Shown here piece after piece: positions 26,627 to 34,724 of a DNA stretch of 46,523 nucleotides. The notes under the pieces are model-generated. The model did no database searches. It worked only from the letters and a program-made list of their open reading frames with translations, and was not told where the DNA came from. A program made the position numbers and the translations under genes. Source of the stretch: an uncultured Rhodospirillales bacterium (GTDB taxonomy: Bacteria > Pseudomonadota > Alphaproteobacteria > Acetobacterales > Acetobacteraceae); NCBI GenBank assembly GCA_903844135.1, contig CAIMSN010000117.1:1-46523 (forward strand), in the 5' to 3' direction. Each line of letters opens with the position of its first letter. Position 1 is the stretch's first letter.

Positions 26627-27397
26627 GTGAAGCACCGTCTGATCGCCACCGCGCTCGACGCCGGCACCGCCCTGCTGCCGCTGTTCCAGGCCGGGCTGGC
26701 GGCGCGGGCGAAGGCGGACGGCTCACCGGTCACCGAGGCGGATCGGCTGGCGGAGAACCTGATCCTGGACCGGCTCGCGACCGATTTTCCGGACATTCCG
26801 GTGGTCGCTGAGGAGTCGGTGGCGGCGGGACGGACGCCGCCGGCGTCGGACCGGTTCTTCCTGGTCGATCCGCTGGACGGCACGCGCGAGTTCGTGTCCG
26901 GCGACGGCGGGTTCACGGTCAACATCGCCCTGGTCGAGCATGGCGTGCCGACCTTGGGGGTGGTGGTCGCGCCGGCGCTCGACCGGCTGTTCCACGCCGA
27001 TCGCGACGGCGCCTTCGCCGGCGACATGGCGGCTTCCGGCCGGCGCATCCAGGTGCGCCAGAGGCCAGAGGCCGGGCTGGTGGTGGTCGCCAGCCGGTCG
27101 CACCGCACGCCCGAGACCGACGCCTTCATCGCCGCGCATCAGGTAACCAGGCTGGTCTCGGTCGGCTCGTCGCTGAAATTCTGCATGATCGCGGAGGGCG
27201 AGGCGGATCTGTATCCAAGGCTGGGACGCACGATGGAATGGGACACGGCGGCGGCGGACGCCGTCCTGCGCGCCGCCGGCGGCCAGGTCGCGACGCTGGA
27301 CGGGGCGCCGTTGCGCTACGGCAAGCGCGACCAGCCGGACGACGCCGATTTCGCCAATCCCTGGTTCGTCGCCAGCGCGGCGCCGCGCACGCCCTGA
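26627..27397 (+). CDS. inositol-monophosphatase-fold phosphatase, CysQ/HisN-like
   Basis: A 256-residue lithium-sensitive type phosphatase. Metal-site motifs: GSPVTEADRLAE (33-44), VVAEES with Glu62/63, DPLDGTREF at 81-89, and EWDTAAADAVLRAAGG near the C-terminus. The TREF form of the DPLDGT motif is typical of CysQ, 3'(2'),5'-bisphosphate nucleotidase, which clears PAP formed by sulfate assimilation or sulfotransferases; a sulfotransferase is encoded at 22546-23532. GTG at 26627 follows AGGAGAG by about nine bases. The aldose epimerase-like gene starts 11 bp after the stop, suggesting co-transcription. Confidence 0.88.
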   Translation: MKHRLIATALDAGTALLPLFQAGLAARAKADGSPVTEADRLAENLILDRLATDFPDIPVVAEESVAAGRTPPASDRFFLVDPLDGTREFVSGDGGFTVNIALVEHGVPTLGVVVAPALDRLFHADRDGAFAGDMAASGRRIQVRQRPEAGLVVVASRSHRTPETDAFIAAHQVTRLVSVGSSLKFCMIAEGEADLYPRLGRTMEWDTAAADAVLRAAGGQVATLDGAPLRYGKRDQPDDADFANPWFVASAAPRTP

Positions 27398-27408
27398 AGG
27401 AGGTTCCG

Positions 27409-28269
27409 GTGCACCAGTTCGGCAACGGCATCCTGTCGGTCGCGGTCAAGGCGGCCGGCGCGGAACTCGTCACTCTGTCGGCCGGTGGCACCGAGCTGCT
27501 CTGGCAGGCCGGCCCGGCCTGGCCGCGCCATGCGCCGGTGCTGTTCCCGATCGTCGGCCGGCTGGCGGACGACTCGCTGCTGCATGACGGCCGGCGCTTC
27601 CGCATGACCCAGCATGGCTTCGCCCGCGACCGGGATTTCGACTGGCTCGACCGCACGGCGGACGGATGCCGGCTGAGACTGACCGAAGATCCGCACAGCC
27701 TGGCGCTGTATCCATTCCGGTTCGCGCTCGAGATCGCCTACCGGATCGAGGGGCCCCGCCTGTCGGTCGACTACACGCTGCGCAACCCGGGCGAGGCGGT
27801 GCTGCCGGCCTCGATCGGCGCGCATCCCGCGTTCCGCTGGCCACTGGCGGACGGTCTCGGCAAGCCGGCGCACCGGCTGGTGTTCGAGCAGCCGGAGCCG
27901 GCGCCGATCCGCCGGGTGGCGGGCGGGCTGCTGCGGCCCGATTCGGTGCCGAGCCCGATCGAGGGACGGGTGCTGGCGCTCAACGACGCGCTGTTCGCCG
28001 ACGACGCGGTGATCCTCGATCGCCTGGCCAGCCGGTCGGTGCGCTACGAGGCCGACGGCGCGCCGCAGGCGATGACGGTAGGCTGGCACGGCATGGAGCA
28101 GCTCGGGATCTGGTCCAAGCCGGGCGCGGATTTCCTGTGCATCGAACCGTGGCACGGTCTCGCCAGCCCGGCCGGATTCTCCGGCGCCTTCGTCGACAAG
28201 CCGGGCCTGATGCACCTGGCACCCGGCGAGGAACGTCGCCTCGGCTGGTCCGTCATCGTCGGGCCTTGA
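27409..28269 (+). CDS. aldose 1-epimerase-family protein
   Basis: A 286-residue galactose-mutarotase-like protein of the YihR/LacX group. Motifs: VTLSAGGTELLWQAG, HAPVLFPIVGRLADD, MTQHGFARDRDFDW, NPGEAVLPASIGAHPAFRWP with the conserved His, and the late FLCIEPWHGLASP with the conserved Glu. The start is GTG 27409 with AAGGAGG six to seven bases before it, just after the cysQ-like stop, which indicates a two-gene operon. The sugar substrate is not determinable. Confidence 0.88.
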   Translation: MHQFGNGILSVAVKAAGAELVTLSAGGTELLWQAGPAWPRHAPVLFPIVGRLADDSLLHDGRRFRMTQHGFARDRDFDWLDRTADGCRLRLTEDPHSLALYPFRFALEIAYRIEGPRLSVDYTLRNPGEAVLPASIGAHPAFRWPLADGLGKPAHRLVFEQPEPAPIRRVAGGLLRPDSVPSPIEGRVLALNDALFADDAVILDRLASRSVRYEADGAPQAMTVGWHGMEQLGIWSKPGADFLCIEPWHGLASPAGFSGAFVDKPGLMHLAPGEERRLGWSVIVGP

Positions 28270-28325
28270 AACCGGACCGCAGGCTCGCCTGTTGATTCGA
28301 AAACAGATCGACGAGGGGACCGACC

Positions 28326-29012
28326 ATGGCGAAAGCGCTCTATGTCGAAGTCGAGGCCAGACGGGCGGCGACCGAGGAGATCCGGACCTTCCTGGAGAAG
28401 GCTTTGACCACGGCGCGCGGCGAGCGCGCGACGCGGGATTGGTACGCCGTCAGGTTTGACGAGCATCGTTTCGCGATCTTCGACACGTTCGACGGCCAGT
28501 CCGGGCGCCTGCGCCATATCGCCGGGGCGATCGGGCGCGGTCTGGTGATCAAGACCTTCACCAGCCTGCACGGCATGCCGCACGTCTCGATGTCCGACAT
28601 CGTCGCGGCGATCCTGCCGGACGACCGGGTGCTGCCGACGGTCGGGCTCTATGGCGCGTTCGAGACCAAGCTCGGCCAGGGGCGCGATTTCGGTGCGTTC
28701 CTGGTCAAGGCGCGCGAAGCCGCCAATCGCGAGCCGCGCACGCTGGCGTGGTACGCGCTGCGCACCGGTCCGAACAGCTATGCCGTGTTCGACGCGTTCC
28801 CGGACCAGGCGGCCTTGCAGGAGCACCAGGACGGGGCGATCGTGCAGAGCCTCGACGACCCGGACACGATCGGCCGCTATCTCGCCGCCAAGCCGGTGTT
28901 CCGCCAGTTCGAGATCATCGCCAGCAAGCAGTCCGGCTGGATCGACCTGGCGCTAGCCGAGCAGAAGATGCATGCCAAACAGGGACTCAGGATCGGTCCA
29001 AAAACCGCCTGA
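28326..29012 (+). CDS. duplicated dimeric alpha/beta-barrel protein
   Basis: A 228-residue protein made of two similar halves, each resembling the antibiotic-biosynthesis-monooxygenase (ABM) fold. Parallel pieces are TRDWYAVRFDEHRFAIFDTF (about 38-57) and TLAWYALRTGPNSYAVFDAF (about 139-158), and each half begins with a strand followed by an FLEKALTTAR/FLVKAREAAN helix. The tandem copy would form within one chain the barrel that single-domain ABM proteins form as dimers. Function unknown. GAGGGGACC precedes the ATG. The last 60 bp overlap the end of egtD on the other strand. Confidence 0.82.
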   Translation: MAKALYVEVEARRAATEEIRTFLEKALTTARGERATRDWYAVRFDEHRFAIFDTFDGQSGRLRHIAGAIGRGLVIKTFTSLHGMPHVSMSDIVAAILPDDRVLPTVGLYGAFETKLGQGRDFGAFLVKAREAANREPRTLAWYALRTGPNSYAVFDAFPDQAALQEHQDGAIVQSLDDPDTIGRYLAAKPVFRQFEIIASKQSGWIDLALAEQKMHAKQGLRIGPKTA

Positions 29013-29912
29013 GCGCCATCCCGCCGACAGAGCGAGGGCGGCGAAGCCCTCGCGGGTATGCTTGTAGCTGTCCTCGGTATGGATGGTCTCGTTGGCGCGG
29101 AAGGCGATCGGCCGGCCGCCGACCGTGACGGTCTGCGCCACCGTGCTTTCCAGATGCATCTCGATCCTGCCCTCGTGCGCGTTCCAGATCGCCCGATGCC
29201 GGAACCGGGACGGATCGAAATCGGCGCCGGCGACCGCGTTGACGTGGTTGAGTATGTTGAGATTGAAGGCGGCGGTGACGCCGGCCGCGTCGTCGTAGGC
29301 CGGGATCAGCCGCTCCTTGTCCTTGCGCAGATCGGTGCCGACGACGAGGCACGGCACCGACCCGGGCGTGGACGCCACCGACAGCGTGTCGCGCACGTTG
29401 CCGAGGAAACGGCGCGCCATCGGCGGACGGAAATTGCCGATCGTCGAGCCGGGAAAGAAGCCGAACAGCGGCCGTTCGCCGAGCTGCTCCGGCAGCGCCA
29501 GCGCCTGCAGGAAATCCGCCTGCACCGGCAGCACCGGCAGGTCGGGATGGCTGGACCGCATGCGTTGCGCGATCGCCTCCAGCGCGCAGGCGGCGATATC
29601 GACCGGAACGTAGGCGGAGAACGCACCGCGGCCGGAATCGACCAGGGCCATGCCCTTGGCCTCGTCGGAGGCGCCGTATTCGACCAGGGCGGCGCCGTCG
29701 GGCGCATGTGCCGCGATCTCGCCGGCGTGGCGGCCGAGCAGCGCCATCTCCGCCCGGGTCACGTAATATTCGGGAAGCTCGGTGATGCGGCCGAACAGGG
29801 CGCAGCCGGCGTCGTCGTAGAACAGCTTGGCCGGCAGCGTCTTCTGCCCGGCCGACAGTCCGGACAGGATCTCGTCCAGCACCGTAGGCGCGGGCGCGTG
29901 CGAATCGGGCAT
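28953..29912 (-). CDS. egtD: L-histidine N-alpha-methyltransferase (EgtD)
   Basis: Trimethylates histidine to hercynine, the first step of ergothioneine synthesis; 319 residues. Characteristic text: LFYDDAGCALFGRITELPEY then YVTRAEMALL, FFPGSTIGNFRPP, YDDAAGVTAAFNLNILNHVN and a late TEDSYKHTREGF. The SAM loop reads LVEYGASDEAKG instead of the GSGSSxKT common in actinobacterial EgtD. The gene starts 11 bp after the egtB stop on the same strand. Its 3' end overlaps the opposite-strand ABM-like gene by 60 bp. The protein ends LFGMHLLLG, as is common in the family. Confidence 0.93.
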   Translation of the reverse strand: MPDSHAPAPTVLDEILSGLSAGQKTLPAKLFYDDAGCALFGRITELPEYYVTRAEMALLGRHAGEIAAHAPDGAALVEYGASDEAKGMALVDSGRGAFSAYVPVDIAACALEAIAQRMRSSHPDLPVLPVQADFLQALALPEQLGERPLFGFFPGSTIGNFRPPMARRFLGNVRDTLSVASTPGSVPCLVVGTDLRKDKERLIPAYDDAAGVTAAFNLNILNHVNAVAGADFDPSRFRHRAIWNAHEGRIEMHLESTVAQTVTVGGRPIAFRANETIHTEDSYKHTREGFAALALSAGWRSGGFWTDPESLFGMHLLLG

Positions 29913-29923
29913 GGCGTCGGTCC

Positions 29924-31144
29924 TCAGAGATCGCGCGCCAGGCGCAGACCGGTCATCTGCCAGCGCTTCTCCGGCTGGAAGAAGTTGCGATACGAGTCGC
30001 GCGCGTGACCGGGCGGGGTGACCGCGGAACTGCCGCGCAGCACCATCTGGTTGATCATGAACTTGCCGTTGTATTCGCCGATCGCGCCGGGAGCGGCGCG
30101 GAAGCCGGGATAGGCCAGATAGGCGCTGTTGCTCCATTGCCAGACATGGCCGTGAAATTCCGGCAGCGACGGCGCCGCCGCCTCCAGCTCCATCTCGGTC
30201 GGCAGCCTGGCGCCGGACCAGCGGGCGAAGGCGTCGGCCTCGTACCAGCTCACATGACGCACCGGCAGTTCCGGATCGACCGGCGACAGACCGCCGGGCG
30301 AGACGCAGAGCCAGCCGCCGCCGCCATCCGGACGCCAGTGCAGCGGCGCGTCCCAGCCTTCGGCGGAGCGGACGGAGAGTCCGTCCGACATCCACAGCGC
30401 GGCCTGGCGGTAGCCGCCATCCTGCATGAAGGCGAGCCAGTCGCCGTTGCGCACCAGGCGATCGGCGATGGCGTGCGGCTGGATCAGCACGCGATGGCGG
30501 GGAAACTCGTTGTCGAAGCCGAACCCGTCCCCGCCCTCGTCGGAGACGTGGCCGATCGAGACGATCGATTCCGGCCGCTCGACGAATCGGGTCGGTCCAG
30601 GCGCGCCGCGTGGCGCGGTCCAGCCCGGCAGCACCGCCAGGCCGTCGCCACGCCAGGCCAGCGGGTTCTGCGCGAAGGCATGCAGCATGTCGGTGACGAG
30701 CAGCTCCTGGTGCTGCTGCTCGTGATGCAGCCCGAGCACCACCAGGTCGCGGAGCGGCTCGTCCGCGCTGGCGATCAGATCCTCCATGGCGCGATCGACA
30801 TGGGCGCGGTAGCCGGATACCTCGGCGGCGCCGGGCCGCGTGACCAGTCCGCGCGTGGCGCGCGGGTAGCGCGCGCCGAGCGCCTCGTAATAGGAGTTGA
30901 ACAGGAACCCGAACGCCGCGTCGTAGGGCGCGTAGTCCGGCATGTGCGGGATCAGCACGAACTGCTCGAAGAACCAGGTGGTGTGGGCGCGATGCCATTT
31001 CGCCGGGCTGGCATCCGGCATCGACTGAATCGCCTGGTCCTCCGGCGTCAGGGCGGCGCTCAGCGCCTCCATGAAGCCGCGTACCTGCCGATAGGATTCC
31101 GCCAGCGGGTCGCGCGCGTCGACCGGATTCAGCAATTCGTTCAT
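29924..31144 (-). CDS. egtB: ergothioneine sulfoxide synthase (EgtB)
   Basis: Non-heme iron enzyme that couples hercynine to a thiol (gamma-Glu-Cys or Cys) with oxygen; 406 residues. The N-terminal DinB-like domain supplies the iron ligands His51 (WHRAHTTWFFE), His141 and His145 (HHEQQHQELL). The C-terminal formylglycine-generating-enzyme-like domain has RLPTEMELEAA, FHGHVWQWSNSAYLAYPGF and GKFMINQMVLRGSSAVTP, ending in RNFFQPEKRWQMTGLRLARD. The ATG at 31144 is chosen; TTG at 31168 is possible. EgtA, EgtC and EgtE genes are not nearby, so thiol donor and lyase are encoded elsewhere or differ. Operon with egtD. Confidence 0.94.
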   Translation of the reverse strand: MNELLNPVDARDPLAESYRQVRGFMEALSAALTPEDQAIQSMPDASPAKWHRAHTTWFFEQFVLIPHMPDYAPYDAAFGFLFNSYYEALGARYPRATRGLVTRPGAAEVSGYRAHVDRAMEDLIASADEPLRDLVVLGLHHEQQHQELLVTDMLHAFAQNPLAWRGDGLAVLPGWTAPRGAPGPTRFVERPESIVSIGHVSDEGGDGFGFDNEFPRHRVLIQPHAIADRLVRNGDWLAFMQDGGYRQAALWMSDGLSVRSAEGWDAPLHWRPDGGGGWLCVSPGGLSPVDPELPVRHVSWYEADAFARWSGARLPTEMELEAAAPSLPEFHGHVWQWSNSAYLAYPGFRAAPGAIGEYNGKFMINQMVLRGSSAVTPPGHARDSYRNFFQPEKRWQMTGLRLARDL

Positions 31145-31205
31145 CGGCGCCCCGCTTTCATGGCCCAACGATGACAGTCCAGAGCGGTTCCCAGAAGTCC
31201 ATAAC

Positions 31206-31246
31206 GGCGCACGATCGAGCGAGGGTCGCTCGCCCGACCGTGCGCC
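31206..31246 (-). terminator. long hairpin between aldo/keto reductase gene and egtB
   Basis: GGCGCACGATCGAGCGA and TCGCCCGACCGTGCGCC-type arms form a stem of about 17 pairs with two mismatches; a competing inner stem is GAGCGA-GGG-TCGCTC. It lies 15 bp beyond the aldo/keto reductase stop and 62 bp before the egtB start on the same strand. Without a U-tract it may act as a factor-dependent terminator, mRNA stabiliser or attenuator. Confidence 0.5.
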
Positions 31247-31260
31247 GGGACAGGGTCGGG

Positions 31261-32292
31261 CTAGACCGGCGGCGGGTTGCGCTCCGCGAAACCGTCCTGG
31301 TGCCAGTACGGGTAGGGCTTCGGCCTGGCACTGGCCTTATCGAGGGTCGCGACCTGGTCCGGAGTGAGCGACCAGCCGACGGCGCCGAGATTCTGCCGGA
31401 GCTGCTCCTCGTTGCGGGCGCCGACGATCACGTTGGAGACGGTCGGCCGCTGCAGCAGCCAGTTCAGCGCCACCTGCGGCACCGTCCGGCCGGTCTCCTC
31501 CGCGACCTGCTCCAGCGCATCGACCACCGCATAGAGATACTCGTCCGGCATCTGCGGGCCCTGCTCCGCGGTCTTGTGCAGGCGCGAGCCGGGCGGGATC
31601 GGCTTGTCGCGGCCGATCTTGCCGGTCAGGCGGCCCCAGCCGAGCGGACTCCAGACCACCGCGCCGACACCCTGGTCGAGGCCCAGCGGCATCAGCTCCT
31701 GCTCGTAGTCGCGGCCGATCAGCGAGTAATAGGCCTGGTGCGCCACATAGCGCGGCAGGTTGTAGCGCTCGGCGACCGAGAGCGACTTCATCAGATGCCA
31801 GCCGGAGAAGTTCGAGCAGCCGACATAGCGGATCTTGCCGGCGCGTACCAGGTCGTCGAGCGCCGACAGCGTCTCCTCGACCGGGGTCCTGGCGTCGAAC
31901 CCGTGCAACTGGAACAGGTCGATGTGATCGGTGCCGAGGCGTCTGAGCGCCTTCTCCGCCGCGTCGATCAGATGGAAGCGCGAGCTGCCGACGGCGTTGG
32001 CGTCGTCCCCGGAGCGGAAGGTGGCCTTGGTCGAGATCAGCACCTTGTCGCGACGGCCCTTGATCGCAGCACCCAGCACCTCCTCCGCGGCGCCGGCGGA
32101 ATAGATGTCGGCGCTGTCGAACAGGGTGAGCCCGGCCTCCAGACAGATATCGATCAGGCGGGAGGCCTCGGTCACGTCCGAGCTGCCCCAGGCCTCGAAG
32201 AATTCGCCCTTGCCGCCGAACGTGCCGGTGCCGAAGCTCAGGACCGGCACGCGGAAGCCGGAGCGGCCGAGATACCTGTATTCCATGCTCAT
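31261..32292 (-). CDS. aldo/keto reductase
   Basis: NADPH-dependent oxidoreductase of the AKR superfamily (YajO/PdxI-like group), 343 residues. MEYRYLGRSGFRVPVLSFGT opens the barrel. The catalytic tetrad appears in LFDSADIYSAG (Asp, Tyr), VLISTKATF (Lys) and LFQLHGFD (His), and the cofactor region in VSNVIVGARNEEQL. AAGGAG sits seven bases before the ATG at 32292; a second ATG two codons later is possible. The substrate is not evident. It is followed by a strong hairpin and then egtB. Confidence 0.92.
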   Translation of the reverse strand: MSMEYRYLGRSGFRVPVLSFGTGTFGGKGEFFEAWGSSDVTEASRLIDICLEAGLTLFDSADIYSAGAAEEVLGAAIKGRRDKVLISTKATFRSGDDANAVGSSRFHLIDAAEKALRRLGTDHIDLFQLHGFDARTPVEETLSALDDLVRAGKIRYVGCSNFSGWHLMKSLSVAERYNLPRYVAHQAYYSLIGRDYEQELMPLGLDQGVGAVVWSPLGWGRLTGKIGRDKPIPPGSRLHKTAEQGPQMPDEYLYAVVDALEQVAEETGRTVPQVALNWLLQRPTVSNVIVGARNEEQLRQNLGAVGWSLTPDQVATLDKASARPKPYPYWHQDGFAERNPPPV

Positions 32293-32368
32293 GAGTCGGC
32301 TCCTTGACTGTCCAGACCGTCGGAACGCGGCCATACCGGATCGGCTGCATGCGAGGGAAGGACACGCC

Positions 32369-32821
32369 ATGAGCCTGGTCAAGGAACTTGGAGCGGGGCT
32401 GAGCGGCCTCGAGCAGTTGCGCGCGCTGATCGCCGCCGGGCGGCAGCCCTCGATCGGCCAGACCCTGGATTTCGCCCTGGTGTCGATCGAGACGGGCCTG
32501 GCGGTGTTCGAGGGCGCGCCGGACCAGCGCGTCTACAACCCGATCGGCAGCGTGCATGGCGGCTACGCCGCCACCCTGCTGGATTCCGCCTGCGGCTGCG
32601 CGGTGCACAGCAGCCTGGAGGCGGGCTATGGCTACACCACGCTGGAGCTCAAGGTCGCCTACCACAAGGCGATGACGGCGAAGACCGGGACGGTGCGCGC
32701 CGAAGGCAGGGTGCTGTCGATCGGACGGCGGGTGGCGTTCGCCGAGGCCCGGCTGACCGATGCCGCCGGGCGCCTGCTCGCCTCGGCGACCTCGACGCTG
32801 CTGGTGATCGCGCCGGATTGA
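32369..32821 (+). CDS. PaaI-type hotdog thioesterase
   Basis: A 150-residue hotdog-fold acyl-CoA thioesterase. PIGSVHGGYAATLLDSACGC carries the conserved HGG and Asp region (HGGxxxxxxD), followed by YTTLELKVAYHKAMTAKTGT and GRVLSIGRRVAFAEARLTDA. GGAAGGA is seven bases before the ATG at 32369. It is divergent from the aldo/keto reductase gene with a 76-bp gap. The 193 bp that follow (32822-33014) contain a seven-pair hairpin at 32920-32941 (GGCGTCC/GGACGCC) and no gene. Confidence 0.9.
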   Translation: MSLVKELGAGLSGLEQLRALIAAGRQPSIGQTLDFALVSIETGLAVFEGAPDQRVYNPIGSVHGGYAATLLDSACGCAVHSSLEAGYGYTTLELKVAYHKAMTAKTGTVRAEGRVLSIGRRVAFAEARLTDAAGRLLASATSTLLVIAPD

Positions 32822-33014
32822 GACCGGATCACGGTTTCGTGCTGCACGCAGGGTCTCAAATCGTACCGACAGGTGCGTCTCCGCAGGCCAGTGCGGGTTC
32901 ATCGTCGTGGATGCAGTCGGGCGTCCCCGCACCAGGACGCCGCCAATGCCCCAGCCGATCGATCGCCCGGCCCATCATGGCCATGGTGCCGCGACGATTC
33001 TGCGATCCTGAGCG

Positions 33015-34316
33015 ATGGACAGTCTCGCGCCGGGACCGGCGCCGGCCTCCTGCGTCGCCATCCCGGTCTGCAACGAGGCGGACCGGATCGGGGCCTGCCT
33101 GGCCGCCCTGTCGGCGCAGGCCGGCGCGGTGCCGGACCGGGTGGTCCTGCTGATCAACAACACCACCGACGAGACGCGCGACATCGTCGAACGGCTCGCG
33201 CCGGCGCTGCTCTTTCCGGTGCAGTGCGTGACGCGCGACTATGACGCGGACGAGGCGCATGCCGGCCGGGCGCGCGCCGACGCGATGGCGATCGCGGCCG
33301 CGTGCGTCGGGAGCTCCGGACTGCTGCTGACCACGGACGCCGACGGGCGGGTGGCGCCGGACTGGTACGACGCCACGCTGGCCGCCCTGCGCGCCGGCGC
33401 CGACGTGGTCTGCGGCCGGGCCGAGATCGACCCGGTCGAGGCGGCGTCGATCCCCGCGCACCTGCACGAGGACGATGCGCGCGAAGTCGCCTACGCCACC
33501 GTGCTCGACCGCATCCATGCGCTCGCCGACCCGGACCGGTTCGATCCCTGGCCCCGCCATACCGAGCATTCCGGCGCCAGCATCGCCGTCGGGGTCGCCG
33601 CCTGGGCGCGCGCCGGCGGGGTGCCGCCGCTCCGCAACGGCGAGGACCGCGCCTTCCTGCGCGCGCTGCGGCGCACCGACCATGCGATCCGGCATGCGCC
33701 GGAGGTGCGGGTGGTGGTCTCCGGACGCACCGTCGGACGGGCCAGCGGCGGCATGGCGGACACCATGGCGCGGCGCATGATCCGCCAGGACGCGATGCTC
33801 GACGATACGCTGGAACCGGCGGCGCTGGCGCTGCGACGGGCCGAGGCGCGCGCCGGGCTGCGCCGCCTGTTCGCGCCGGGCAGCGCGGATGGCGCCGCGG
33901 CGTCGGTGGCCGACTATGCCGGACGGGTGGCGCTGCCGGCGTCGCTGATCGCCGCCCTGCTGCGCGCCGGCTCGCCCGGCGCCGCCTGGGACACGATCGA
34001 GGATGCGAGCAAACTGCTGCGGCGCCGGGCGGTGCGACGCGACCAGCTCGCGGCCCACCATGCGGCGGCGCAGAGGATCGTCGACCGGCTGCTAAAGCGC
34101 CGCGAGACCGGTCCGGCGACGCTTCGTCCGCCGGTCGGACCGCGTCAGAAGATCGAGCCGATAGCGGTCGCGTCTGTGGCCGCCGGCGTCGAACCGGTCC
34201 TGCCGACGCATCGCGGCGATGAACCGGTCCGCGGCCTGGTCGCCCGTGCAGGGCGTATCGGTCTCTCCGGTCCAGTTGACCAGGACGAGGCGTCCGGCGG
34301 GTCGCAGGACGGCTAG
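33015..34316 (+). CDS. family 2 glycosyltransferase
   Basis: GT-A fold glycosyltransferase, 433 residues as read. SCVAIPVCNEADRIGACLAAL is the nucleotide-sugar-binding start, LLLTTDADGRVAPDWYDATL holds the metal-binding acidic motif, and NGEDRAFLRALRRTD is the late acceptor motif. The C-terminal ~75 residues (after about residue 358) are read entirely antisense to the convergent NodS-like gene, are low in family content, and end at the first in-frame stop. So the ancestral stop may have been lost, or the overlap is tolerated. The gene belongs by content with the three genes beyond it. The weak site before ATG 33015 gives moderate confidence in the start. Confidence 0.85.
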   Translation: MDSLAPGPAPASCVAIPVCNEADRIGACLAALSAQAGAVPDRVVLLINNTTDETRDIVERLAPALLFPVQCVTRDYDADEAHAGRARADAMAIAAACVGSSGLLLTTDADGRVAPDWYDATLAALRAGADVVCGRAEIDPVEAASIPAHLHEDDAREVAYATVLDRIHALADPDRFDPWPRHTEHSGASIAVGVAAWARAGGVPPLRNGEDRAFLRALRRTDHAIRHAPEVRVVVSGRTVGRASGGMADTMARRMIRQDAMLDDTLEPAALALRRAEARAGLRRLFAPGSADGAAASVADYAGRVALPASLIAALLRAGSPGAAWDTIEDASKLLRRRAVRRDQLAAHHAAAQRIVDRLLKRRETGPATLRPPVGPRQKIEPIAVASVAAGVEPVLPTHRGDEPVRGLVARAGRIGLSGPVDQDEASGGSQDG

Positions 34317-34724
34317 GATGGAATCCGCGAGCCGGTCGATGTCGCGCCCGGACAGGAAATACAGCAGCTCCGAAACCACCACGAGATCGAACGTGCCCTG
34401 CACGGCACTTGCGAACTGTTCCGGCAGCGACGCCGCCCGCAGGCTGACATGGTCGAGCCCGGCGCAGCGCGCGGACGCCAACGCGATCGCCGCCGGCGCG
34501 ATGTCGATCGCCAGCAGGGCGGCGCAGCTCCGGGCGAGGCGCACGGTCATGGCGCCGTTGCCGCAGCCGAGCTCCAGGCCGGATTCGAAGCCGCGCCCGC
34601 CCAGCGCGTCCAGCGTGTCGGCATATTTCGCCGCCTCGTACGGGCTGCTGTCGAAGCGCCAGGGATCCGGATCGTTTTCGTACAGCCGATCGAACACCGC
34701 GCGGCCCCAGCTCTCGCCGCTCAT
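34092..34724 (-). CDS. NodS-like SAM-dependent methyltransferase
   Basis: A 210-residue methyltransferase of the NodS group (N-methyltransferases of nodulation-factor-like substrates). Family marks: FDRLYENDPDPWRFDSSPYE at the N-terminus, GLELGCGNGAMTVRLA as SAM loop, LLAIDIAP, TFDLVVVSELLYFLSGRDID and RPAGRLVLVNWTGETDTPCT. The ATG overlaps the stop of the PIG-L gene by four bases (ATGA). Its 3' end overlaps the glycosyltransferase gene on the other strand by 225 bp. The substrate is unknown, but linkage to a deacetylase suggests methylation of a freed amine on a glycan. Confidence 0.88.
   Translation of the reverse strand: MSGESWGRAVFDRLYENDPDPWRFDSSPYEAAKYADTLDALGGRGFESGLELGCGNGAMTVRLARSCAALLAIDIAPAAIALASARCAGLDHVSLRAASLPEQFASAVQGTFDLVVVSELLYFLSGRDIDRLADSILAVLRPAGRLVLVNWTGETDTPCTGDQAADRFIAAMRRQDRFDAGGHRRDRYRLDLLTRSDRRTKRRRTGLAAL

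Noticed and set aside
28953-30998. A single frame joining EgtD to a long upstream part
   Set aside because: The upstream part is the egtB gene read in the wrong frame; EgtD homology starts at the ATG at 29912.
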